Below the pieces are notes generated by a model. The model was not told where the DNA came from. It ran no database searches and saw nothing but the letters and a program-made list of their open reading frames with translations. Both the position numbers and the translations under genes were made by a program. 64,000 nt of DNA from Candidatus Anammoximicrobium sp. (GTDB lineage Bacteria; Planctomycetota; Planctomycetia; Pirellulales; Pirellulaceae): positions 1 through 64,000 of the forward strand of contig JAAYYU010000079.1 of NCBI GenBank assembly GCA_012515235.1, in the 5' to 3' direction. This document shows, piece after piece, positions 15,110-22,808 of this stretch; within the stretch, counting starts at the first letter, position 1; each line of letters opens with the position of its first letter.

Positions 15110-18100
15110 TCAAGGATCGGTTCGAAACGGACCTTCCTTCAGCACGGCTTGGGCGTGACGCGCGTAGTGGCCGCGGACGTCGCGCGTAGATTGCTCCAGG
15201 ATCGCCTTGCCGAGGCCTTCGTGATCGCCCAGCCGGTACAGGACTCGGGCGAGCGTCAAATCGAGCTGGCCGGACTTGTCTCGGTCCTTCGCAGTCAGTC
15301 GGGCCGCGTCGGTCACGGCGCTGCCTTGCAGATCGAGTCGCTGCATGGCTTCGGCCAACGGTTTTGCGGCCGCCCCGTCGCGCAGCGTCTCGAAGGCGAG
15401 CGCCAGGGCGCGGGCATGGGACACGCGGCTGCCGCTATCCGGTCCGAGCAGCGCCAGTTTCTCCAGCAAGGGCTCCAGCGCTCGGGGATCGCGCGTGCGT
15501 CCCAGGGCGATGATGTAACTGTCGAGCCAGGTGACCCAGGGGAAGTACACGTCGATGCGTTCCTCGTCGAACTGCGCCGTGCCGCGGACTTTGGAGATCA
15601 GCGTGTCGCTGCCCGTCGCGTCGCCCATCATTCCCAGCACGTGGGCGCATCGCAGCTTGCCCTCGGCCGGCGTCGCCGGGTCGCGATACGCTTGCCGCAG
15701 CAGGGCGATCGCACGATCTTCGCCGGCCATGATCGCGCCCAGACTCGAGTAATCCTGCTGGGCCAGCTTTTGCACGGCGGCTTCGATCTGGGCGTCGGGC
15801 AAAGGAAAGGAGTCGACGTGTTCGAGCACCTCGGGGGTAAGGCAGCCGTGGGCGACGAGATGCTGCTGGAGACGCTTCAGGTCGATCCCGCGAGCGGGGA
15901 CGCCGGTTTGGGCCGCCATGGCAGCGGCCACGCCCGCCGCGTAGCCCAGATTCTGGACGCCCGGCTGCATGCGGATCGACGGGATGGCGTCGCAATGAGC
16001 GCTGACCCCAAGCCCGATCACCAGGATGCCTTCCAGCCCCTTGGGCAGCAGGCAGCGGTACGGCGTGTAGGTCATCCCGCCGTGCCAGTTGTTGATCATG
16101 TAGAAGGGGTGGATCGTGTAACCGTGTTTGTCGAGTCGCCCGCCGTTGCTGATCCCGACAGTATCCGGAAAGGTGCGGCGGTTGACGATGTCCAGCGGCG
16201 TCAGGATGTAATCCCCCACAATCCGCCGCCGTTCGCGGGTGTCGATCAGCTGGCCCAGGTCGTAAGCCCCGCGGTATTTGTCCTTGGCCACGACGTAAGC
16301 GCTCCAGACGTCGATCATGTCCGACTCGTCGATGAACGTCCAGTCGGTGTTGATGTACGTGGCGCCCGGTTCGCTCTGCGGGAGGCCGGCGCCCTGCAAG
16401 GCGATGTGGTCGCTGCCGGTGTATAGGCACTCGGCGCCGGCCGCGGCCGCCACGTCGGCATGGCCGGTGCCGTCGATCACCGTCTGGCAGAGCACCACGC
16501 CGCGGCCTTCGGGCGTGGCGACGACCACGCCCCGGACGACGCCCTTTTCGACCAGCGCGCCGCAACCGATGGCGCCGAACCAGATCTCCCCGCCTGCCTT
16601 GCGGATCTCGCTGCGCCACCACTCCCGCTTGCCGATCACGTAAGACGGCGAGCCGATCTTCTTGATGCCCGCCTCGGTTTCCTCCGTGAATCCTTTGCGG
16701 TAGCCCGCGCAGTACAGGCCGATCAGGCCCGTCGTGCCCACTCCGCCGAGACCGTGCAGGTACTCGATCACGAGCGTCTTGGCGCCCTGCCGCGCGGCCG
16801 CGATACCGGCCGGCGCTCCGCCCGTGCCGCCCCCGACGACCACCACGTCGTAGTGGCCGAGGACCGGAAGGGCGCCGGCGTGCGCGGGGATCGTCGGGCC
16901 GGCCTGGGGCGTCGGCCGCAGGCCGGCCAGGGCTTCACCGATCTCGCCCGGCACCGCGCCGGACGGCGCCGCTCCAGGAAGGTGAACGCCGGCCGGTGCG
17001 GGCAGCGCCAGGGCCTCTTCCGCCGCGGTCCGACCGAGGCGGCGACCCAGGCGCATGAACTCCAAGGGGCGAAGCAACGCCGCCGCGGACGGACGAGACA
17101 CATCGGCGCACGGGCCGAGCACGAGAAACCGGGGCACGCCTTGGGGGCGAAACGCCGCCAGATCCGCCTGCGCTGCGCCCGGCCACGGACCCGGCAGGCT
17201 CGACTTGCCCTCCATCGGGTCGGGGGGAACCTGGAACAGGACTTCGGACTCGTCGACCTGCCCTGGGTGAAACGTACGGTCGCGAGCCACGTGTTCGGCC
17301 TCGGCAAAGGAGGCGAACGAACCGTCCCGCATCGCCAGAGTCAGCGTGTACTCGATGATCTCGTGATGCGGTTCGGTCATGGGAACGTTGTGCCTTGTGG
17401 CCCAGCTTCCCGTGCCATAGGCGATGGGGGGCTTGCCGCCAATCGGGTTGCGGAGGCGAAGCCGGCGCGCCTGGACGCCCGAACCGCTGCGTTCGGAACC
17501 TCCCACCACCAGGCGTTGGAAAGTTTGCGGACCGGCCGGATAGGGCTTGAAAACAGCGCCGGCCAGGCGGGCGACCCAAGCGCGATCCGTCGCGTCGACT
17601 ACCACCTTCGCCTTCACCGCCTGCCGGCCCGCACGGTTTGCCATCACGATCCCCGCCACTTGGCCTTGCTCGTCACGGAGCAGGTCGGTCGCGTAGCAGG
17701 TGTACAGGAACGGCACTTCGGCATCGAGCAACGCCTGGTCGAGCGTCCGTTTCACCTGCATCGGGGTCGTTCTACGCAGCCCTTGGGACGCCTCGTCCGG
17801 CGCGGGACCTTCCACCAGGATCTCGCCGATGAGCATCCGCTCGGCGCCGGCGGTTTTCTTCACCAGGCACTTCAGGTATCGCGCGCTGGCAGCCACCTCG
17901 CGAGAGAGGTGAATGGCGGATTCCACGAAGGACCCTTCGCCGAGCTTGTCGTTTTCGATCGTGCTCAGTGGCGTCCACGTCTGGCCGTCGTCGCTGGCGT
18001 GGAAGGTCAGGCTTTCGACTTCGTAGGCCCGCGGTCCCTGGAAGAACATCGCGTGCAGCTTGCGGATTTCCTGTCGCTTGCCCAGGTCGATCGAGATGGT

Positions 18101-18604
18101 CACGTCGGCGTTGTATTGGACGCTCTCGGTAAAGGCCGTGCCCCAGCGGCCGTCGGCCAGGATGCGCGGAGGCTGCGTATCCAGATGCTTGCCGCCGGTC
18201 GGCTGGTCGGCCTCGTAGGTGTACGGAATGCCCGACAGCGAGTCGGGAACCGTGAACAGTTCCTCGGCCAGCGGATCGTCCGGCACTTCGTCGGCTTCCA
18301 GCCACAGCCGGTAGGTGGCGCACAGGTCCTCGCCCAAGTAGGGCCTGCGGGCTGCCAGAAAGACCTTGGCCCCCTGCTCGGCTGCGGCGACCGCCGCGGC
18401 GACCGCTCCCGACGAACCGCCGACGACGACCACGTCGACGTCGTAGGCGATGGGGATGTCTCGTGGCGATTGGCTGGCCGTCTTCTCGGCGGCACCGGCG
18501 ACGCGCGAGAGCAGGCAACACAAAAGGATGGCTGGCACGACAACTGGCCATGCCCGGCCGTTGAGCCGATTCGTCCGCAGGTCTTTATGAAGGGATGCGT
18601 TCAT
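15110..18604 (-). CDS. Large secreted FAD-dependent oxidoreductase, two FAD modules plus HEAT-like tail
   Basis: 1,164 residues. A basic N-terminus and hydrophobic helix (about 18-38) form a signal peptide. A first FAD-binding Rossmann motif (DVVVVGGSSGAVAAA, about 57-71) belongs to an FAD_oxidored-type half. It is interrupted at ~165-265 by a discoidin/F5-8-like beta-sandwich (TISIDLGKRQEIRKL; ARYLKCLVKK). A second Rossmann motif (YDVVVVGGGTGGAPAG, ~585-600) starts a second half with GLGGVGTTGLIG and WHGGMTYTPYRCLLP. The last ~200 residues are helical repeats like HEAT (DPRALEPLLEKLALLG). Likely oxidises sugars or related compounds in the periplasm. Members with two oxidoreductase halves and an inserted binding domain are planctomycete-like. 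The sulfatase gene lies 254 nt downstream. Confidence 0.85.
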   Translation of the reverse strand: MNASLHKDLRTNRLNGRAWPVVVPAILLCCLLSRVAGAAEKTASQSPRDIPIAYDVDVVVVGGSSGAVAAAVAAAEQGAKVFLAARRPYLGEDLCATYRLWLEADEVPDDPLAEELFTVPDSLSGIPYTYEADQPTGGKHLDTQPPRILADGRWGTAFTESVQYNADVTISIDLGKRQEIRKLHAMFFQGPRAYEVESLTFHASDDGQTWTPLSTIENDKLGEGSFVESAIHLSREVAASARYLKCLVKKTAGAERMLIGEILVEGPAPDEASQGLRRTTPMQVKRTLDQALLDAEVPFLYTCYATDLLRDEQGQVAGIVMANRAGRQAVKAKVVVDATDRAWVARLAGAVFKPYPAGPQTFQRLVVGGSERSGSGVQARRLRLRNPIGGKPPIAYGTGSWATRHNVPMTEPHHEIIEYTLTLAMRDGSFASFAEAEHVARDRTFHPGQVDESEVLFQVPPDPMEGKSSLPGPWPGAAQADLAAFRPQGVPRFLVLGPCADVSRPSAAALLRPLEFMRLGRRLGRTAAEEALALPAPAGVHLPGAAPSGAVPGEIGEALAGLRPTPQAGPTIPAHAGALPVLGHYDVVVVGGGTGGAPAGIAAARQGAKTLVIEYLHGLGGVGTTGLIGLYCAGYRKGFTEETEAGIKKIGSPSYVIGKREWWRSEIRKAGGEIWFGAIGCGALVEKGVVRGVVVATPEGRGVVLCQTVIDGTGHADVAAAAGAECLYTGSDHIALQGAGLPQSEPGATYINTDWTFIDESDMIDVWSAYVVAKDKYRGAYDLGQLIDTRERRRIVGDYILTPLDIVNRRTFPDTVGISNGGRLDKHGYTIHPFYMINNWHGGMTYTPYRCLLPKGLEGILVIGLGVSAHCDAIPSIRMQPGVQNLGYAAGVAAAMAAQTGVPARGIDLKRLQQHLVAHGCLTPEVLEHVDSFPLPDAQIEAAVQKLAQQDYSSLGAIMAGEDRAIALLRQAYRDPATPAEGKLRCAHVLGMMGDATGSDTLISKVRGTAQFDEERIDVYFPWVTWLDSYIIALGRTRDPRALEPLLEKLALLGPDSGSRVSHARALALAFETLRDGAAAKPLAEAMQRLDLQGSAVTDAARLTAKDRDKSGQLDLTLARVLYRLGDHEGLGKAILEQSTRDVRGHYARHAQAVLKEGPFRTDP

Positions 18605-19180
18605 TTTCGTGCTGCCTCGTGGGGGTCTCAGAAGTCGCGAACTGGAGGCGTCGCCAGAATCCTGGTTAGCTGCCTGATAGTATCGCCCATTCCCCGGCAG
18701 CGGTCGAGGATGCCGTCGAGTTTCCGCTGCAGAAACTTCGAAGCCCTGCCCCTGGGCGTCGGCCCGCCCGCGGATTCAGGCCAGCCCGAAAACGGCAGCG
18801 GCCGGTGGGAGGCAAACGGCGATGGACATCACGAGCCCGGCGGACCGGGAGATCATTTTCTGCCGGCTGCCTCGCCTGTCTGGTCGTAGGCGCCGTCCCA
18901 CGCCGGCCAGCAATCTGGGGACGAGTGCCGGCATGTCTTGGGAATTCGCGGCCGCGCACGCTTCTAGCGGAGGGACCACTTTCTCGCGGTGTTGTCGTTC
19001 CGTCCGCTGTTGGCCAGACCTCGTTGAGGCTAGAATAGGCGGGAATCATCGGTCAGCGGATCAGTCCCTGTTGCCCCGGCTGGAGAGCAAACCGCGCGGG
19101 CCGGGTTGGCGGACCTGTCTTGCCCGGCAACGGCGAGGCAACCGGGATCGTACCGCGCCCACAGCCACAGGGAGCCCGCG
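18605..19180. other. Intergenic region upstream of selA
   Basis: No supported gene on either strand. It was inspected for a selenocysteine tRNA and none was recognised. A possible -10 element TAGAAT (19031-19036) sits inside CTAGAATAGG, which recurs upstream of the metal permease at 47875-47884, but there is no good -35. Confidence 0.4.
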
Positions 19181-20617
19181 ATGTCCAACGTCTTTCGCAA
19201 CATTCCGTCGGTCAACGAACTTCTGGATAGCCCTCCCTTGCGGCAGTTGGTCGAACGGGCCAACCGGAACGCGGTCGTTTCCGGCGTGCGGCGATTTTTG
19301 GACAATCTGCGGAACGACCTTCAGACGGCTGCGGCCGACATCAAGGTTCCCCATCCCAGCGAGTTGGCGGAGCGGATCGCGCAGTGGATCGTCAGCGAGG
19401 AAACGCCGAATCTGCGGCCGGTGATCAACGCGACGGGAATCCTGTTGCACACGGGACTGGGCCGCGCTCCGCTGGCGGAGTCGGCCCTGCAGGCGGTCGC
19501 GGAGGTGGCCCGCGGCTATGCCAGCCTGGAGGTCGACGTGCCCACGGGCGAACGATCGCAGCGCGTGCGGGACGCCGAAACGTGGCTGAAGAAAATCACC
19601 GGCGCCGAAGCCGCGGCCGTCGTCAACAACAACGCCGGGGCGACTCTGTTGACGCTCGCCGCCCTGGCCCGAGGCCGGGAAGTGATCGTCTCGCGCGGGC
19701 AGTTGGTCGAGATCGGCGGCAGCTACCGGTTGCCGGAGGTCATGGAAGCCAGCGGGGCGAAGCTCCGTGAAGTGGGGACGACGAACAAGACGCGGATCGA
19801 CGATTACCAAGCCGCAATCGGCGCCGATACCGGCGCGTTGATGCGGGTCCACGCGAGCAACTACGCCATCGTCGGGTTCACCGAGCAAGCCTCGCTCGCC
19901 GAACTGGTGGCCCTGGGCGCCAGGCATCATCTGCCGGTGATCGACGACATCGGTTCGGGAGCCGTGCAAGATCTCAGCAGCTACGGTGTCAGCGGCGAGC
20001 CGTTGGTTGGGGACAGCGTGCAAGCCGGGGCCGACGTGGTGCTGTTCAGCGGCGACAAACTGCTGGGCGGTCCCCAGTGCGGGATCATCCTGGGGCGCAA
20101 AGCGCTGATCCAGCAGATCCTCCAGCATCCGCTGACGCGGGCACTGCGCGTGGACAAGTTGAGACTGGCGGCGCTGCTGGAGACGTTGCGACTGCACCAG
20201 GACCGCGAGGCGGCCGAGCGGTCGCTGCCGCTGCTGTCCCTGTTGTCGACGTCCGCGGCCAATCTACAGCAGCGGGCTCAGCGGTTGGCGCCGCAATTGG
20301 CCGCTTGTCCGGCCGTCAAGAGTGCCGAGGTGGTCGAATCGCAGGGCTACTTGGGCGGTGGCAGCGTCCCGTCACAGAGCCTGCCTGGCTGGGCCGTGGC
20401 GTTGGAGCCGGCTCGCGGCAGCCTGGACGAACTGGCCCAGGCGTTGCGGATCGGGACCCCAGCCGTGTTTGGCCGCATCCACAAGGACCGTTTGCTGCTG
20501 GACCTGCGAGCCGTCTTCCCACGCGAGGATATGCGGATCGTCGAGGCGGTCCAGCAGATTCAGACCCATCCATCCGGAGAGGCGGTTCCGAATGCCGTCA
20601 GCGACGAGGCATCGTGA
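19181..20617 (+). CDS. selA: L-seryl-tRNA(Sec) selenium transferase
   Basis: 478 residues from ATG 19181 (AGGGAG about 8 nt upstream). SelA converts Ser-tRNA(Sec) to selenocysteinyl-tRNA with selenophosphate, in a large PLP-dependent ring complex. The N-terminal domain starts IPSVNELLD. The family core has INATGILLHTGLGRAPL, VPTGERSQR, VNNNAGATLL, REVGTTNKT and IDDIGSGAV. The PLP lysine is in LFSGDKLLGGPQCG (Lys293). Length is normal for SelA. No selB, selC, selD or obvious selenoprotein lies next to it. Downstream come a ~100-nt repeat and a peroxiredoxin whose active-site residues are Cys, not Sec. Confidence 0.95.
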   Translation: MSNVFRNIPSVNELLDSPPLRQLVERANRNAVVSGVRRFLDNLRNDLQTAAADIKVPHPSELAERIAQWIVSEETPNLRPVINATGILLHTGLGRAPLAESALQAVAEVARGYASLEVDVPTGERSQRVRDAETWLKKITGAEAAAVVNNNAGATLLTLAALARGREVIVSRGQLVEIGGSYRLPEVMEASGAKLREVGTTNKTRIDDYQAAIGADTGALMRVHASNYAIVGFTEQASLAELVALGARHHLPVIDDIGSGAVQDLSSYGVSGEPLVGDSVQAGADVVLFSGDKLLGGPQCGIILGRKALIQQILQHPLTRALRVDKLRLAALLETLRLHQDREAAERSLPLLSLLSTSAANLQQRAQRLAPQLAACPAVKSAEVVESQGYLGGGSVPSQSLPGWAVALEPARGSLDELAQALRIGTPAVFGRIHKDRLLLDLRAVFPREDMRIVEAVQQIQTHPSGEAVPNAVSDEAS

Positions 20618-20747
20618 CGGCCCCCCTTGCAACGCAAGCGAAAATCGGAAACTATTTGGCTTGTGTTCTGTCCAGCTTTGCCCATCGCGCGAGGCATGAC
20701 GCAACACGAGCGGCCGTCAGACTGGTCGCCGCTGTCCCTTCTCTGGT

Positions 20748-20847
20748 AGCCTGTTAAAAAAAAGGAGACTGGCTCCGAACTGCGTCGGAGAAACCCAAGG
20801 GAAAACGACCATCGCGAGGTGCCTGCCCTCTTTTTCAACAGGCTGCT
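20748..20847 (+). repeat. ~100-nt palindromic repeat, copy B
   Basis: Left arm AGCCTGTTAAAAAAAAGGAG, centre hairpin around CTGCGTCGGAG, then AAACCCAAGG, and right arm GCCCTCTTTTTCAACAGGCT. It matches copy C over most of its length but its arms have accumulated mismatches. Sits between selA and the peroxiredoxin gene, ending 36 nt before the latter. Confidence 0.75.
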
Positions 20848-20883
20848 TAACAAACTTCGTGTTATTTAGGAAAGGATCTAATC

Positions 20884-21480
20884 ATGGCCGTTCTCGTTAC
20901 CCAGCCCGCTCCGGATTTCAAGGCAAACGCCGTGATGCCGGACGGTACCTTCAAAGAAGTGAAGTTGTCGGACTACCAGGGCAAGTATGTCGTACTGTTC
21001 TTCTATCCGTTGGACTTCACGTTCGTGTGCCCGACGGAGATCATCGCCTTTTCCGACAAGGCTGCCGAATTCGAGAAGCTCGGCGTTCAAGTGCTGGGAG
21101 TTTCCGTCGACAGCCATTATACGCACTTGGCTTGGCGAAATCTGCCGCGGACCGAAGGCGGTCTGGGGCAGATCGATTATCCGTTGATCGCAGATCTAAA
21201 TAAAGAGATCAGTAAAGCCTATGACATATTACTGGCTGGGGGGATCGCTTTGCGGGGGCTATTCTTGATTGACAAGAGTGGCGTCGTGCGGCACCAGGTG
21301 GTCAACGATCTGCCGTTGGGGCGGAGCGTGGACGAAGCCTTGCGGATGGTCCAGGCGCTGCGGTTTGTCGAGGAACATGGCGAGGTCTGCCCGGCCAACT
21401 GGCATCAGGGATCGCGCACGATCAAACCGACGGTGAAGGAGAGCAAAGCGTTCTTTAGTGCCGAGTACGGCAAGAATTGA
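20884..21480 (+). CDS. 2-Cys peroxiredoxin (AhpC/Prx1 type)
   Basis: 198 residues. Ribosome site AGGAAAGGAT before ATG 20884. Reduces hydrogen peroxide and organic hydroperoxides in the cytoplasm. The peroxidatic motif is FTFVCPTE (Cys49) and the resolving motif EVCPANW (Cys169). The C-terminal KAFFSAEYG tail is the flexible YF-type region that makes typical 2-Cys enzymes sensitive to overoxidation. No reductase gene (ahpF, thioredoxin) is adjacent. Expressed alone; a terminator-like hairpin follows at 21514-21560. Confidence 0.95.
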   Translation: MAVLVTQPAPDFKANAVMPDGTFKEVKLSDYQGKYVVLFFYPLDFTFVCPTEIIAFSDKAAEFEKLGVQVLGVSVDSHYTHLAWRNLPRTEGGLGQIDYPLIADLNKEISKAYDILLAGGIALRGLFLIDKSGVVRHQVVNDLPLGRSVDEALRMVQALRFVEEHGEVCPANWHQGSRTIKPTVKESKAFFSAEYGKN

Positions 21481-21513
21481 ACGCATACAGGACCATCGGT
21501 CACTCAACCCACG

Positions 21514-21560
21514 ATCAGGTCAGGCCTCGGATCGCGGAGCTTGACCTGATTCTGTTTTCT
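21514..21560 (+). terminator. Rho-independent-type terminator after peroxiredoxin
   Basis: ATCAGGTCA (21514-21522) pairs perfectly with TGACCTGAT (21542-21550) and is followed by TCTGTTTTCT. The loop of 19 nt is long, so efficiency is uncertain. Confidence 0.5.
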
Positions 21561-21762
21561 GCCCGGCGGCCTAAAATTCCCTCCGGGCAGGAGTACGAAA
21601 CGCCTGTTCCGCGTGGTAAACTTGGGGAAGGTTCGTCTTTGCGTCTGTCCAGGAACGGCTTCGGCGGGCGAAATTCGCTCCGCTCCAGCGGGCGCGCTGT
21701 GGAGTTGATCCTGGACGGACGCTTGGCGACTTGGCGTCGTCTTTTTGCGGGGGTTCAGCACT

Positions 21763-22647
21763 GTGGCAACCGTGCTTATCGTCGATGACAACCCGATCGA
21801 TCGCAGATTGGCGGCGGGGGTCGTGGAAAAGGTTGGCATGACGACGTGCTTTGCCAGGCACGGCAAAGAAGCCCTCGAGATCATTGAACGCGAACCGCCC
21901 GACGTCGTGCTGACGGATCTGCTGATGCCGGAGATGGACGGGCTGGAATTGGTCGAACGGATCAAGAAGGATTACTCGACCATCCCGGTCATCCTGATGA
22001 CCGCGCACGGCAGCGAGGAGATTGCCGTCAAGGCGTTGCACACCGGCGCGGCGAACTACGTTCCCAAGGCGAATTTGACGCGCGACCTGGTGCACACGAT
22101 TCGCGAAGTGCTGACGGCGGCCAGCATGAAGCGGGACGAACAGCGCGCGTTGGCTTGCATGAATGACGCGAAGCTGCACTTTGACTTGGGCGTTCAAGCT
22201 GGCGATCACGAGCCGCTGGTCGGTTACCTGCAGGAACAACTGCGAACCTGGAAACTGTGCGGCGACGCCGATCTGATCCGGATCGGGACGGCGTTGCACG
22301 AGGCTTTTGTGAACGCCGTCGAGCACGGCAACCTGGAACTTGATTCCGGCTTGCGAAACGATCCCGACGGAGCGTACCAGCGGTTGGGCAATCAGCGGCG
22401 GCGGCAGAAGCCGTACTGCACTCGCCGGGTGCAGGTTCTGGCGCACCTGACGCGCGAGCAGGTCACGATCACGATTCGCGATCAGGGACCGGGCTTCGAC
22501 CCCCGCCACCTGCCGGATCCCACCGTGCCGGAGAACATCGGCAAAATCAGCGGCCGCGGTTTGCTGCTGATCCGGACCTTTATGGACGACGTCCGTTTCA
22601 ACGAGACGGGAAACGAGATCACGTTGATCAAGAAGAAATCGCTCTAA
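21763..22647 (+). CDS. Response regulator fused to an RsbW-like ATPase domain
   Basis: 294 residues from GTG 21763; an upstream TTG (21745) is possible but weaker. Residues 1-120 are a receiver domain (VLIVDDNPIDRR; phospho-acceptor Asp52 in VVLTDLLMPEMDG; a Thr in ILMTAHGS; Lys in YVPKANL). Residues ~155-290 are a GHKL ATPase of the anti-sigma-factor kinase (RsbW/SpoIIAB) type: N-box LHEAFVNAVEHGNLEL, then IRDQGPGFDP and GRGLLLIRTFMDD. There is no histidine-kinase dimerisation domain. By analogy with known REC-HATPase proteins it may control a partner-switching pathway. Its stop codon touches the 26-bp inverted repeat of copy C, and a hybrid kinase follows. Confidence 0.88.
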   Translation: MATVLIVDDNPIDRRLAAGVVEKVGMTTCFARHGKEALEIIEREPPDVVLTDLLMPEMDGLELVERIKKDYSTIPVILMTAHGSEEIAVKALHTGAANYVPKANLTRDLVHTIREVLTAASMKRDEQRALACMNDAKLHFDLGVQAGDHEPLVGYLQEQLRTWKLCGDADLIRIGTALHEAFVNAVEHGNLELDSGLRNDPDGAYQRLGNQRRRQKPYCTRRVQVLAHLTREQVTITIRDQGPGFDPRHLPDPTVPENIGKISGRGLLLIRTFMDDVRFNETGNEITLIKKKSL

Positions 22648-22748
22648 CAGCCTGTTGAAAAAAGGGGACTGGCTCCGAGCTGCGTCGGAGAAACCCAAGG
22701 AAAACCGGCGACCGCGAGGTGCCAGTCCCCTTTTTTCAACAGGCTGCT
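22648..22748 (+). repeat. ~100-nt palindromic repeat, best-preserved copy C
   Basis: Perfect 26-bp terminal inverted repeats: left arm 22648-22673 (starting CAGCCTGTTGAAAAAAGGGG) and right arm 22721-22746. The centre holds a second hairpin, CTCCGA/TCGGAG (about 22674-22690). It abuts the TAA of the response-regulator gene and ends about 60 nt before the kinase start. The right arm contains T6, so it could act as a terminator in the plus direction. Confidence 0.85.
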
Positions 22749-22808
22749 GGGCCGCTGGGGCATGAGAAACGACAATCCGCTCGGCGTGACGCAGATGGTG
22801 TAACTCGC

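Noticed and set aside
18605-19180. A selenocysteine tRNA gene upstream of selA
   Set aside because: No cloverleaf with a long variable arm or UCA anticodon could be traced by eye.
22719-22808. Upstream start for the hybrid kinase
   Set aside because: It would translate the right arm of the repeat; the ATG at 22809 begins the membrane segments directly.
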